Below, piece by piece: positions 36,137-44,716 of a stretch of DNA of 62,531 nucleotides. The notes beneath the pieces were generated by a model. That model saw only the letters and a program-made list of their open reading frames with translations. It did no database searches and had not been told where the DNA came from. The position numbers and the translations under genes were made by a program. The DNA lies in assembly GCA_020351995.1 (NCBI GenBank), contig CP070674.1, forward strand, positions 2,018,052 through 2,080,582, given 5' to 3'. Positions within the stretch are counted from its first letter, which is position 1. Each line of letters starts with the position of its first letter. The stretch is from Candidatus Zixiibacteriota bacterium (GTDB lineage Bacteria > Zixibacteria > MSB-5A5 > GN15 > FEB-12).

Positions 36137-38869
36137 ATGTATAATCTGAAAAAAGAACCTTTCGATCGGACAAACGCCCTGCTGGCCGTCGTCGTCCTGC
36201 TGATTTCCTTTGTGGTTTACGCACTTACCGTGCAGAGAACCTTTTCCTTCTGGGATTGCGGCGAGTTCATCGCCTGCGCCTACATCATGGGCATTCCCCA
36301 TCCCCCGGGAACACCCTTATTCGTCATACTGGGTCGGATTTTTTCACTGGTCCCCTTCGTCGAGGACATTTCATACCGAATTAACTATATCTCGGTTGTT
36401 TCTTCGGCGTTTACGGCCATGTTCAGCTATCTACTTACCGTGAGAATAATTAAGTACTTCTTCGATAAGGGCGATGCTAACCAGTTCAATAGATTTATCG
36501 CTTACATCGGCGGTTTGACCGGAGCTTTCTTTGTGGCCTTCGGTCAGACCAACTGGGCCAACTCGGTCGAAGCAGAAGTGTACGGGATGGCTCTGGCCAT
36601 GTCGGTAATGATAGTCTGGCTGACCATGAAGTACTTCGAGAGCCGCGGGACCATTTCGGGAACCAAGATAATGATCCTGATTATTTACATGGCCCTGCTT
36701 GGGGTGGGAATACATATGACGGTTTTCATGGTAGTACCTACCTGTGCCATCTTTTTCATCCTCAAAAGAGACGCAACACCCAGGGATTGGCTGATCGTTT
36801 GTGCCTTTATCATCGTCGAGTTGGCTCTTATTATCGTTTTCTCTAACGGCCGTGGCGGCTCGACCATGTTTTACATGTTCACGGCCGTGGCGGGGCTATC
36901 ACTGCTGATTTTGCTTCGCAATAAGATTAACTGGGCCGTGCTGATTGGAATCGGTTCAGCCAGTTCGATAATGCTCGCGTTCTCCAAGTACATGATCGTA
37001 ACGCCGGTCGCTCTGGTGGCTCTGATTCTGCTGGGTATCCTGTCCAACAAGTATAAGTGGAACTTTCAGTGGAAAACGGGCCTGGCCCTGGTCGTGGTGG
37101 CTTTTCTGGGGATGTCGGTTCATGCCTATGTGCCGATAAGGTCCGCACACAACCCGCGTATAGACGAAAACAATCCCTCCCGCGACTGGCGGACATTCGT
37201 CAACTTCCTCGACCGTAAACAGTATGGTCAGATTTCGATGTTTGAACGTATGTTCGAACGGCGTGGATTATGGTCCAATCAATTCGGGCGCCATCCGCAC
37301 ATGGGCTTCTGGTCGTTCTTCGAAGAGCAGTATTCCTCGGGTAGCTGGCAATTCATCTTACCATTTTTCGCGCTGGGAATAATCGGCCTGCTTACCGCCA
37401 TAAAAAAACGAATTGAGATCGGCATGCCCTTCTTCACGCTCTTCTTGATATGCTCTGTCGGTTTGGTACTGTATATGAATTTTGCCGATGGCACCCAGTA
37501 CAACTTCGAAACCGGAGACGCCTACCTCGAGGTCCGAAACCGGGATTACTTTTTCACACCCGCCTTCGTCTTCTTTGGCATCGCTATGGGTATGGGCGTC
37601 GCCGGGGTGATGCAGTTCCTTCGAGACCGCGCTGGCGCCTCGGGGACGTCAACATTGAAGGCAACGGTACTGGCCTCGTCAGTGCTGGTGCTCTTGCCCC
37701 TCGTTTCACTGGCCCACAACTATCACGCCAATGACCGATCCAAAAATACCCTCCCGTACGATTACGCCGCCGATATGCTGGATACCTGCGAGCCAAATGC
37801 CATCCTGTTTACCTCCGGGGACAACGACACCTTCCCTCTGTGGTGTATACAGGAGGTCTATGACTATCGCAAAGACATCGTCGTGGTGAATCTGTCACTG
37901 CTGAATACCGACTGGTACATCGACCAGATGAAAAACCGCTATGGTGTGCCCATATCGCTCGACCAGGAACAAATTCTCTGGTATCCGTGGGAAGCCCGCC
38001 CCGGCCTATGGGCCAGCAGGCCAAAAAAGCCCTTTATCGATCGACCCCGAAACCGCCGGGTCTATCTTACCCCAACCCAGCACGAGGGCCGGCTTGTGAA
38101 AGTTCAGGATATGATGACCGATGAGATTGTTCTTGAGAACAAATTCAGGCGGCCGATCTATTTCAGCATGCCGCCTTACGAACAATCCCCGCTGCGACTG
38201 CGTGATCGCACCTCCTCTGTCGGTTTGCTCTTCCGTCTCGATCGCGACCCGGATACCTCGCGGATCGATATAACCCGGGGACTCGGCCTGTACATGAACA
38301 AATACCGCCTGAGTGGTATGGCCAACTCGGACATATCCCGTGATGAAAGTGCCACCGGCGTGTATATGGGTTATGGCATGATGGCCGTACGCCTTTTTGA
38401 GGGACTTGTCTCACAGAACCGGGTGGACGAGGCTCTCGAACTGGGCGATTCAATTGTCCAGAAATACCCGGAATATTGGCAGATGCGAGTCGTCATGGCG
38501 GAGCAGTACGATAAGAGGGGAGATACCACCAAGGCTCTGGAGACGTTCCAGTCGCTTCATGACTCCCTGGCGGCTTTTCTGGCCGCCAACGAGGGAAATA
38601 TCTATTACATGCAGGATCTCGGTCTGACGAAAGCTGAGCTTGGCCGAAGAACCGGCGACCAGGCTATGATCGATGAAGGTGTGCGGCTGCTGTATCGAGC
38701 CTTCTGGTTGCACCCAAACAGCCCCTATGGATTTCGCAAACTCGTTACGGTACTCGGCCGGCTGGGACGGTACCAGGAAATCGGTGAAGTTGTCCAGGAG
38801 TTCGCCACCTATAAGAGAAATTTGCAGGATCCATACCTGCAAACCCTGTTGGGCGCCGCCGGTCGCTGA
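36137..38869 (+). CDS. DUF2723 family polytopic membrane protein, glycosyltransferase-like
   Basis: 910 residues from ATG 36137 (GGAG 12 bases upstream; a TTG six codons earlier is possible). The N-terminal 500 residues hold about twelve membrane helices with the family motif FWDCGEFIACAYIMG ... HPPGTP, matching DUF2723, related to PMT-type O-mannosyltransferases where the early acidic residue is catalytic. Residues from about 540 to 910 form a periplasmic part with FTSGDNDTFPLWCIQEVYD and a C-terminal helical-repeat region. It may glycosylate secreted or surface proteins using a lipid-linked sugar; the substrate is unknown. Confidence 0.85.
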   Translation: MYNLKKEPFDRTNALLAVVVLLISFVVYALTVQRTFSFWDCGEFIACAYIMGIPHPPGTPLFVILGRIFSLVPFVEDISYRINYISVVSSAFTAMFSYLLTVRIIKYFFDKGDANQFNRFIAYIGGLTGAFFVAFGQTNWANSVEAEVYGMALAMSVMIVWLTMKYFESRGTISGTKIMILIIYMALLGVGIHMTVFMVVPTCAIFFILKRDATPRDWLIVCAFIIVELALIIVFSNGRGGSTMFYMFTAVAGLSLLILLRNKINWAVLIGIGSASSIMLAFSKYMIVTPVALVALILLGILSNKYKWNFQWKTGLALVVVAFLGMSVHAYVPIRSAHNPRIDENNPSRDWRTFVNFLDRKQYGQISMFERMFERRGLWSNQFGRHPHMGFWSFFEEQYSSGSWQFILPFFALGIIGLLTAIKKRIEIGMPFFTLFLICSVGLVLYMNFADGTQYNFETGDAYLEVRNRDYFFTPAFVFFGIAMGMGVAGVMQFLRDRAGASGTSTLKATVLASSVLVLLPLVSLAHNYHANDRSKNTLPYDYAADMLDTCEPNAILFTSGDNDTFPLWCIQEVYDYRKDIVVVNLSLLNTDWYIDQMKNRYGVPISLDQEQILWYPWEARPGLWASRPKKPFIDRPRNRRVYLTPTQHEGRLVKVQDMMTDEIVLENKFRRPIYFSMPPYEQSPLRLRDRTSSVGLLFRLDRDPDTSRIDITRGLGLYMNKYRLSGMANSDISRDESATGVYMGYGMMAVRLFEGLVSQNRVDEALELGDSIVQKYPEYWQMRVVMAEQYDKRGDTTKALETFQSLHDSLAAFLAANEGNIYYMQDLGLTKAELGRRTGDQAMIDEGVRLLYRAFWLHPNSPYGFRKLVTVLGRLGRYQEIGEVVQEFATYKRNLQDPYLQTLLGAAGR

Positions 38870-38903
38870 CACAACTCTCTGAAAAGCAAAATACTCTCAT
38901 TCA

Positions 38904-38942
38904 AAAACGCTCTTCACCTTTCGGTAATGTGAAGAGCGTTTT
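38904..38942. terminator. Bidirectional terminator between convergent genes
   Basis: A perfect 14-pair stem (38904-38917 with 38929-38942, 11-base loop) begins with AAAA and ends with TTTT, so it can serve both the DUF2723 gene (plus) and the HTH-DUF2087 gene (minus). Confidence 0.8.
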
Positions 38943-38971
38943 CCTTTTTAGGACCTGTTCGAGTGTCTCAG

Positions 38972-39445
38972 TCAGTCCGAAAGCCGGTATTCCGTGCGCC
39001 GACGATATTTGCCGTCGACACGATCCATCATTTTCTCCACTATGAATTCGCGGCGGACCGTGCAAAAGTCGTTGTGGAAGCGGCCAATTATCCGATTGAC
39101 CTCCTCTTCGGTATAAACCCGGTTAGGCTCGAATTGGGCCAAAATGTACTCAAGAAGGTACTTCCGCTTACTCCGCTGGGCAGGAAGTCTCTCGATGTGT
39201 TCGTCCTTAACGAAGTTCGACACCACTTTCTGGCGAGCGGTCCGGTTATGCTGGTTTGAGTGCATCTCCAGCCAGGCATGAACTGAGTGCTCCGGGATCC
39301 GCCAGTCCTTCCCTATCTTGTAAGCCTGAATCTCCCCCGACTGAACCTTCCGAGTAATGACCTGAACGTTCATCTTCAGTTTCTTGGCCAGCTCCGATGT
39401 TGTGAAGAATTCGGTTTTCCTGATTTGTCCTTCCCGGTATTCCAT
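38972..39445 (-). CDS. HTH (excisionase/MerR-like) - DUF2087 fusion transcription regulator
   Basis: 157 residues. Residues 14-60 form a HTH_17-type domain (FTTSELAKKLKMNVQVITRK ... GKDWRIPEHSVHAWLE). Residues from about 85 on match DUF2087 (LPAQRSKRKYLLEYILAQF; YTEEEVNRIIGRFHNDF; REFIVEKMMDRVDGKYRR), which elsewhere follows ArsR or other HTH domains. GAGGAAA lies eight bases before the ATG. It is probably a cytoplasmic DNA-binding regulator; no target is evident. Three TGTCAA sequences (TTGACA on its own strand) lie in its upstream region. Confidence 0.82.
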   Translation of the reverse strand: MEYREGQIRKTEFFTTSELAKKLKMNVQVITRKVQSGEIQAYKIGKDWRIPEHSVHAWLEMHSNQHNRTARQKVVSNFVKDEHIERLPAQRSKRKYLLEYILAQFEPNRVYTEEEVNRIIGRFHNDFCTVRREFIVEKMMDRVDGKYRRRTEYRLSD

Positions 39446-39964
39446 ATATCAATTTCCTCTGTCAAATTGGTGTCAATAAGCGCCGGGGTATAGGTATTGT
39501 CAAGTAGTTTGTAGTATGATAAGGTATGATTTCCCCCGATGACCGAGCTAAACGTGACCTCTGAATTCCGAAATACGTGAAAAAGGCAAAAATAACCGAA
39601 CATAGCCGGCATCAGCTCCTACAACCTATTGTCTAACAAGGAAATACCTCGACCGGCATATATGTTTTCGTGGTAAGAGCCTGTTACGAATGAACTTATG
39701 GGAAAATAGCGTGAATGAAACGACCAAAAACCATGTTTTTTTGGCTTCCCAGCTTGCAGATTGCCAATTTGGGTAGTATCTTTATTAGGAAGGGGCTGCC
39801 CACGTTTTTGAAGATGCTGATTCTTTGCTCTCCTAGGCCCATGGTGGCCACTGCCGAAACGGCCCGTTGAATCTGCTGAGCAGCCTCACAAGCAATAATA
39901 TCTTAGAGCCGCTTTTCTGGTGCCGGCATCAGGATTGACTCCGGTGGTCTGATAGGAGGTCTTT
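39446..39964. other. 519-base intergenic region between divergent genes
   Basis: It separates the HTH-DUF2087 gene from the radical SAM gene. It contains three minus-strand TTGACA sequences (39460-39465, 39471-39476, 39498-39503) without a convincing -10. A weak plus-strand promoter (TTGCAG 39754-39759, 17 bases, TATCTT 39777-39782) and GGAGG before the radical SAM ATG are also seen. Longer than average for this window; no RNA gene recognised. Confidence 0.4.
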
Positions 39965-41167
39965 ATGAATGCCCGAGGTCATACCGATACGACCAGGAAG
40001 AGAAGGCGCCCTCGTGTTGTTTACAACCTCGATAGGCTTCCTTATCTCTCCGATAGCGAGAAAGCCCGGCTACGGATGGTTACCGAGAAATATGCCTTCC
40101 GGGCCAACGAGTATTATCTTAGCCTGATTGACTGGAGTGATCCTGACGATCCGATCCGTAGACTGATAATCCCCGACGTTGAGGAACTCAATACATGGGG
40201 CAAGCTTGACGCCTCAAAGGAACATGCCATTACCGTCGGCAAGGGGATACAGCACAAGTACACCCATACCGTCCTTTTGCTGGCAAACGAAACCTGTCCC
40301 TCGTTCTGCAGATACTGTTTCCGCAAACGTCTTTTTATGAACGGTACCGACGAAGTTACCTATGACCTGGAACCCGGCATTGAATACATTCGCGAACACC
40401 AGGAGGTGAACAATGTGCTCCTGACCGGTGGTGACCCGCTGGTGCTTCCGACTCCCCGACTGGAGAGGATTCTTGCGGCGCTGCGCCGGATCGACCACGT
40501 GCGGATAATACGCATTGGCACCAAAATGCCCGCCTTCGATCCGTTCCGATTCATCAACGACGATTACCTGATTGATGTCTTGCGAAAATATTCCCGGCCT
40601 GACCGTCGCATCTACATGATGTGCCATTTTGATCATCCCCGGGAGCTCACCGATGAGGCCAGGGAGGCCATAAATCGCGTGCTTGAGGCGGGCGTGGTCT
40701 GCGCCAACCAGAACCCGATTGTCAGGGGCATTTCCGATGACCCCGGGGTAATGGCCACGCTCTGGAACGAACTGTCTTATATAGGCGTTCCTCAGTACTA
40801 TGTCTTTCAGTGCCGGCCCACTATCGGCAACCAGCCCTACGCTGTGCCTATTGTAGAAGCCTATCATAGAATCGAGGAAGCGAAGAAGTCCTGCTCAGGT
40901 CTGGCTAAAAGACTGAAGTATACCATGTCGCACGAATCGGGTAAGATCGAGGTAATCGGCGTCGACGCCCGCCACATTTACTTAAAATACCACCGGGCCA
41001 AGCATCAGGTGGACCGGCAGCGCATATTGGTTTGCCATCGCGACGATCAGGCCCTGTGGCTGGATCAACTGAAACCAGTGGACGGTTATCGCAATGAATA
41101 CTATCGCTCGGGGGTCGAGCAGCGCCGGGGTTTCGGTATCGGCTCGGATTCTGGCCCGTATTCGTAA
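39965..41167 (+). CDS. KamA-family radical SAM protein (lysine 2,3-aminomutase-like)
   Basis: 400 residues with GGAGG six bases before ATG 39965. The radical SAM cluster motif is C111-x3-C115-x2-C118 (CPSFCRYCFRKR), followed by TGGDPL. A late HESGKIEVIG supplies a Lys in the place of the PLP-binding Lys of lysine 2,3-aminomutase. The family migrates amino groups between carbons 2 and 3 of lysine and related substrates or, in EpmB, makes beta-lysine for EF-P. No epmA or efp gene is close, and the sequence before the cluster differs from classic KamA, so the substrate is open. Confidence 0.85.
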   Translation: MNARGHTDTTRKRRRPRVVYNLDRLPYLSDSEKARLRMVTEKYAFRANEYYLSLIDWSDPDDPIRRLIIPDVEELNTWGKLDASKEHAITVGKGIQHKYTHTVLLLANETCPSFCRYCFRKRLFMNGTDEVTYDLEPGIEYIREHQEVNNVLLTGGDPLVLPTPRLERILAALRRIDHVRIIRIGTKMPAFDPFRFINDDYLIDVLRKYSRPDRRIYMMCHFDHPRELTDEAREAINRVLEAGVVCANQNPIVRGISDDPGVMATLWNELSYIGVPQYYVFQCRPTIGNQPYAVPIVEAYHRIEEAKKSCSGLAKRLKYTMSHESGKIEVIGVDARHIYLKYHRAKHQVDRQRILVCHRDDQALWLDQLKPVDGYRNEYYRSGVEQRRGFGIGSDSGPYS

Positions 41168-41205
41168 GTCTACCCTGTCACTGGTGAGTTAGCAGAGCAA
41201 TTTCA

Positions 41206-41233
41206 GTCAGGCCATGTTGGCCTGGCTTTTTTT
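41206..41233 (+). terminator. Rho-independent terminator after the radical SAM gene
   Basis: A CAGGCC/GGCCTG stem (41208-41213 with 41219-41224) extended by flanking pairs is followed by TTTTTTT. Confidence 0.8.
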
Positions 41234-41256
41234 GTCCGAGAAGGTGGGGAAGAAGG

Positions 41257-42021
41257 CTATTCGATTGTCTTGTAGGTTACAGCCGCCGAGGCCTGGGCGG
41301 ATGGAAATATGATCACTTCCGCAATCTGAACATGATCTGGTCGGCTGGCCACCCAAACGACTGCGTCAGCGATATCATCACCCGTGAGGGGTTTATAACC
41401 CTGATAAACAGCTTTTGCCCGGTCCCTGTCGCCGCGGAATCTAACCATCGAAAACTCCGTCTCCACCAGACCCGGATCGACCGTCGAGACCCTGACCGGG
41501 GTGTCAACCAGGTCCAGACGCATCCCTTTAGTCAAAGCGTCGACCGCGTGCTTGGTCGCACAATAGACATTGCCCCTGGCGTAAACCTCGTGTCCGGCGA
41601 TGGAGCCAATATTGATGACGTGTCCTCGTCCCCTTTTTACCATTCCGGGTAAAATAGCTCGGCTGATGTAAAGAAGTCCCTTGATGTTGGTATCTATCAT
41701 TTCCTCCCAGTCCTGAAGACTGGCTTCCTGAAACCGGTCCAGGCCGCGGCTCAATCCGGCGTTATTGACGAGCACATCAACGTCGGCCCAGTCTGGGGGC
41801 AGCGCCCCCACCGCCCTTTCAACGGCACCCGATTCTCGTACGTCAATCTCGACAGGGTAACTGTCATTTTTCAGCTTTCGCGATAGCTCCTTGAGCCGGC
41901 GAAGCCTTCTGGCCATCATTATTACCCTGGCACCCTCAGCCGAGAACTTTTTCACGCAGGCTTCGCCAATTCCCGATGACGCGCCGGTCACCAAAACGAT
42001 CTTATCTTTCAAACTGCTCAT
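41257..42021 (-). CDS. Short-chain dehydrogenase/reductase
   Basis: 254 residues from ATG 42019-42021 (AAGGA upstream); longer starts are less likely. It is a classic SDR with the TGASSGIG cofactor motif (about residues 11-18), NNAG, a catalytic Ser in NIGSIAG and YxxxK in VYCATKHAVDALTKG. ARR after the second strand suggests NADP(H) preference. It resembles YdfG/serine-3-dehydrogenase-like clade members; the substrate is unknown. It is a lone minus-strand gene. Confidence 0.88.
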   Translation of the reverse strand: MSSLKDKIVLVTGASSGIGEACVKKFSAEGARVIMMARRLRRLKELSRKLKNDSYPVEIDVRESGAVERAVGALPPDWADVDVLVNNAGLSRGLDRFQEASLQDWEEMIDTNIKGLLYISRAILPGMVKRGRGHVINIGSIAGHEVYARGNVYCATKHAVDALTKGMRLDLVDTPVRVSTVDPGLVETEFSMVRFRGDRDRAKAVYQGYKPLTGDDIADAVVWVASRPDHVQIAEVIIFPSAQASAAVTYKTIE

Positions 42022-42511
42022 CAGAGAAATCCTTTTTCCCATGGGTCTTGTCGAATTTAGCCAATTTGCCACAGGCAGTCAATCAATGGCCAGAACAATA
42101 GCGGTCCCCGCATGCAATAATCACCACCCGCCTGGCTTCTAACCACTGTTCATTGACTGAACACGACCAGCCTTCTCTGATCGGTCAAGAGCTCCTGATT
42201 GGCCCCTGCTCGTACCGGCGACGACCTCAAGTATGGCTCGCCGCTTTATAGCTATTGGGGCAAGGCGATATTTTTGACCTGTCCGACCCAGAACCCGATC
42301 CCGCTCAAGGACCCGCACCAGCCACTAACCTGTTTTACCGCAACGACATAGATTTACGGCAATCTTCTTGTTGGGCCGATCATTTACGGCACGATATGTG
42401 CACCTTTGGCTGCGAAACTACTCTAAATCAGAAGCCGTCGCCGCCCGATAATAATAGGTACCGGTTATTTGCCTTTTCCAGGCGGCTGTCGGCCTCCGGA
42501 GGGTAAGTACC
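42022..42511. other. 490-base region upstream of the 49-residue gene
   Basis: It lies between the divergent SDR and the small gene at 42512. An 83-codon frame in it (42255-42506) has no ribosome binding site and an unlikely composition. No RNA gene, repeat or clear promoter was recognised. Confidence 0.4.
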
Positions 42512-42661
42512 GTGAACAGCAGTGAGAAAAAACAGGATCTGAGGCTTATAAGATCAAAGAAAACCTATTGGCATTTGTACAGCCTGCAGAGCCTGGAATC
42601 GGAAAAATTGGCGAGAATAGTAAACAAAGTACTCAAAAGAGAGTATGTACTAATTAAGTAA
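42512..42661 (+). CDS. 49-residue basic protein, unknown
   Basis: A GTG-initiated frame of 49 codons with a strong ribosome binding site (GGAGGG, 42498-42503) eight bases upstream. The product starts NSSEKKQDLRLIRSKKTYW and ends in a Lys-rich amphipathic helix (KLARIVNKVLKREYVLIK). There is no membrane segment. It is too short to appear in most gene calls. The site, spacing and composition argue for a real gene; a leader or chance frame cannot be excluded. The M23 peptidase gene follows about 130 bases later. Confidence 0.5.
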   Translation: MNSSEKKQDLRLIRSKKTYWHLYSLQSLESEKLARIVNKVLKREYVLIK

Positions 42662-42788
42662 GTTGGCGGAAACTTAAACCTTGACAGATGACAGCAGGGA
42701 ACATACCTTCTGCGCTGGTTAGTCGAGCTGTCTTAAGGGCACCGAAGAGTTGTCAACTTTTTGGTGTTCAAAAGTATTTGGAAGAGTT

Positions 42789-43703
42789 TTGAAAGTTCTC
42801 AAAAAGAAACTTACATTAATGCTGATTCCCAACTCCATGGGAATCCTCAAGCAACTCAATATCCCGGTTGCCTTGATCTATTTCGGCGCTTTTGCGGTGC
42901 TGGTGCTGCTGGTCGGCAGCCTGTTTTTATCAGCTGAGTTTTTCACCACCAAGGTAGATCAAGCCGAGTTGGAACGACTCCGGGCCGAAAACCAGCGTCT
43001 TCAGGAGAAATACGACCAGCTCAGGTGGAACCTGGTCGAAGTCGGTGAGCGCTACAACGACCTGGTCCAAAAAGAGATCCGAATCCGCAACATTTTTGAC
43101 CTCCCCGAGATAGACTCCGAGGAACGGATGCTGGGTATCGGCGGGCCCTCCACCGAAAACTTGGCCGATATGTCCGAGTTCGAGCAGGATGCCGTTGCTA
43201 CCGAAGTCGAGGTTGACCGCCTCCTTAGGCTCTCCCGTTTTGAACTGGAAAAGTACGGCGAGATAGAAACGTCATTGTTGAAAGTCAGGGACCGATTGGA
43301 TCACACGCCCTCAATCTGGCCCACCAAGGGCTGGGTTTCGCGGGGCTTCGGCATGCAGTACGATCCGTTCACCGGTTACAAACAGATGCATCGGGGTATG
43401 GATATCGCCAATCGCACTGGAACGCCGATTATTGCTACCGCCGACGGCAAGGTTATCCAGGTCCGCACCGACAACATGATGGGCAGGTACATCGTTATAG
43501 ATCACGGTTACGGCTTTAGAACCCGCTACGGGCACCTGTCACAGGCTAAGGTCAAAGTCGGTCAGAGGGTGCGGCGTGGCGAAGTTGTGGCGCTCATGGG
43601 TTCTACCGGTTATTCGACCGGACCACACCTGCACTACGAGGTCATCCGTAACGGTAAGTTTGAAGCCCCGAATAAGTTCATTCTCAACGACATGAAAAGT
43701 TGA
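42789..43703 (+). CDS. M23 family peptidase with membrane anchor and coiled coil
   Basis: About 304 residues. The start is uncertain: TTG 42789 (GGAAGAG close upstream) gives LKVLKKKLTLMLIPNS at the N-terminus, TTG 42750 and ATG 42819 are alternatives. One membrane helix (about residues 25-50) is followed by a coiled coil (AELERLRAENQRLQEKYDQL) and a C-terminal LytM/M23 domain with zinc ligands in MHRGMDIA and GPHLHYEV. M23 enzymes cleave peptidoglycan cross-bridges; this form resembles DipM/NlpD-like or MepM-like envelope factors. It acts in the periplasm. Confidence 0.9.
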   Translation: MKVLKKKLTLMLIPNSMGILKQLNIPVALIYFGAFAVLVLLVGSLFLSAEFFTTKVDQAELERLRAENQRLQEKYDQLRWNLVEVGERYNDLVQKEIRIRNIFDLPEIDSEERMLGIGGPSTENLADMSEFEQDAVATEVEVDRLLRLSRFELEKYGEIETSLLKVRDRLDHTPSIWPTKGWVSRGFGMQYDPFTGYKQMHRGMDIANRTGTPIIATADGKVIQVRTDNMMGRYIVIDHGYGFRTRYGHLSQAKVKVGQRVRRGEVVALMGSTGYSTGPHLHYEVIRNGKFEAPNKFILNDMKS

Positions 43704-44042
43704 TGATCACTCTTAAAGAGTTTCTTAGACCGCCGCCAGAGGGCGGTTTTTTTGTGCCATAAACGGCCCTGCCTGGCAAAGGAAACGGCCGTCCTTCGAA
43801 ACTCATTTCATGCTGTGAAATACCCACCCTGACTTTTCCCTAGCCGCCCTGCGCCTAAGAACTTAGCGACATCGAAACAACACCGGGCTAGCCGTGCCGC
43901 CAGGGCGCAGGAATTGTCGGTCGAAGTTCTTTCCACCAAACGTCCGCCTCGCAAGTCACAAATGCATGGGCCCGGCCAAAGTTTTCGGAACTTGCCACCC
44001 GCAGGTATTGTTCTTGAAGTATACAATTGAGGGCTGGGAAAT
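43704..44042. other. 339-base region before the ECF sigma gene
   Basis: It begins with the M23 terminator. Near its end GGAACTT (43987-43993) precedes TCTTGA (44012-44017), an ECF-like arrangement with an 18-base spacer that could be an autoregulated promoter. Nothing else was recognised. Confidence 0.4.
43729..43753 (+). terminator. Rho-independent terminator after the M23 peptidase
   Basis: ACCGCC (43729-43734) pairs with GGCGGT (43742-43747), followed by a run of seven T from 43747. Confidence 0.8.
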
Positions 44043-44675
44043 ATGAAAAAAGGCAAGACGACCCAAAACGGTACTTACCATAACCTTGCCGATGAAAAGG
44101 ACGAACAGCACGTTAAGAAGCTTGTGGCCGAAATAAAAAGAGGAAACAAGCTTGCCTTTACTGAACTGGTTAATCGATATCGGAGCCAGGTAGCCTCGCT
44201 GGCTTATAAGATGGTAGGTGACTATGACGAGGCAGCCGATATCACGCAGATAGTCTTCGTGAAAATGTCCAAGAATATCTGGAGATACGACGAAAAGAAG
44301 AAGTTTTACACCTGGCTTTACCGCATTACCGTCAATGCGGCCATCGATTACATTCGAAAGCACAAACGGCACCGTCATGAACCCCTCGACAATTTCCGGG
44401 AAACCATCGAGAATATGCAGGGCGATCCCGAAATAACATATCGCCAGCAGCAGATCAATGATTTCATAGCCGAGGCCACCAAGTCGCTCAATGAGAAACA
44501 GAGATCGGCGTTTATACTGCGCGATGTTGAGGGGTGCAAGATCGATGACGTGGCCAACATCATGAACATGCCCGAAGCCACCGTCCGCTGGTATCTCCAC
44601 CGGGCCCGGACCAAGGTCCGCAAAGAACTTATGCGCAACTGCCCCCAGTTGTTGATCCTGCTCGGCATTAAGTAA
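44043..44675 (+). CDS. ECF-type sigma-70 family RNA polymerase sigma factor
   Basis: 210 residues from ATG 44043 with GAGGG upstream. Region 2 ([30 protein letters not shown] ... [17 protein letters not shown]) and region 4 ([20 protein letters not shown] ... [16 protein letters not shown]) are clear, with nothing between typical of larger sigma factors. No anti-sigma gene is adjacent; the next gene is a copper ATPase, 41 bases downstream. It directs RNA polymerase to stress or envelope genes, unidentified here. Confidence 0.9.
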   Translation: MKKGKTTQNGTYHNLADEKDEQHVKKLVAEIKRGNKLAFTELVNRYRSQVASLAYKMVGDYDEAADITQIVFVKMSKNIWRYDEKKKFYTWLYRITVNAAIDYIRKHKRHRHEPLDNFRETIENMQGDPEITYRQQQINDFIAEATKSLNEKQRSAFILRDVEGCKIDDVANIMNMPEATVRWYLHRARTKVRKELMRNCPQLLILLGIK

Positions 44676-44716
44676 CGGCGTGGTCCATATCCATTAAATC
44701 GCAAGAATCGGTTTCC

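Noticed and set aside
42255-42506. An 83-codon plus-strand frame in the region before the 49-residue gene
   Set aside because: No ribosome binding site and random-looking, Cys/Arg/Pro-rich composition.
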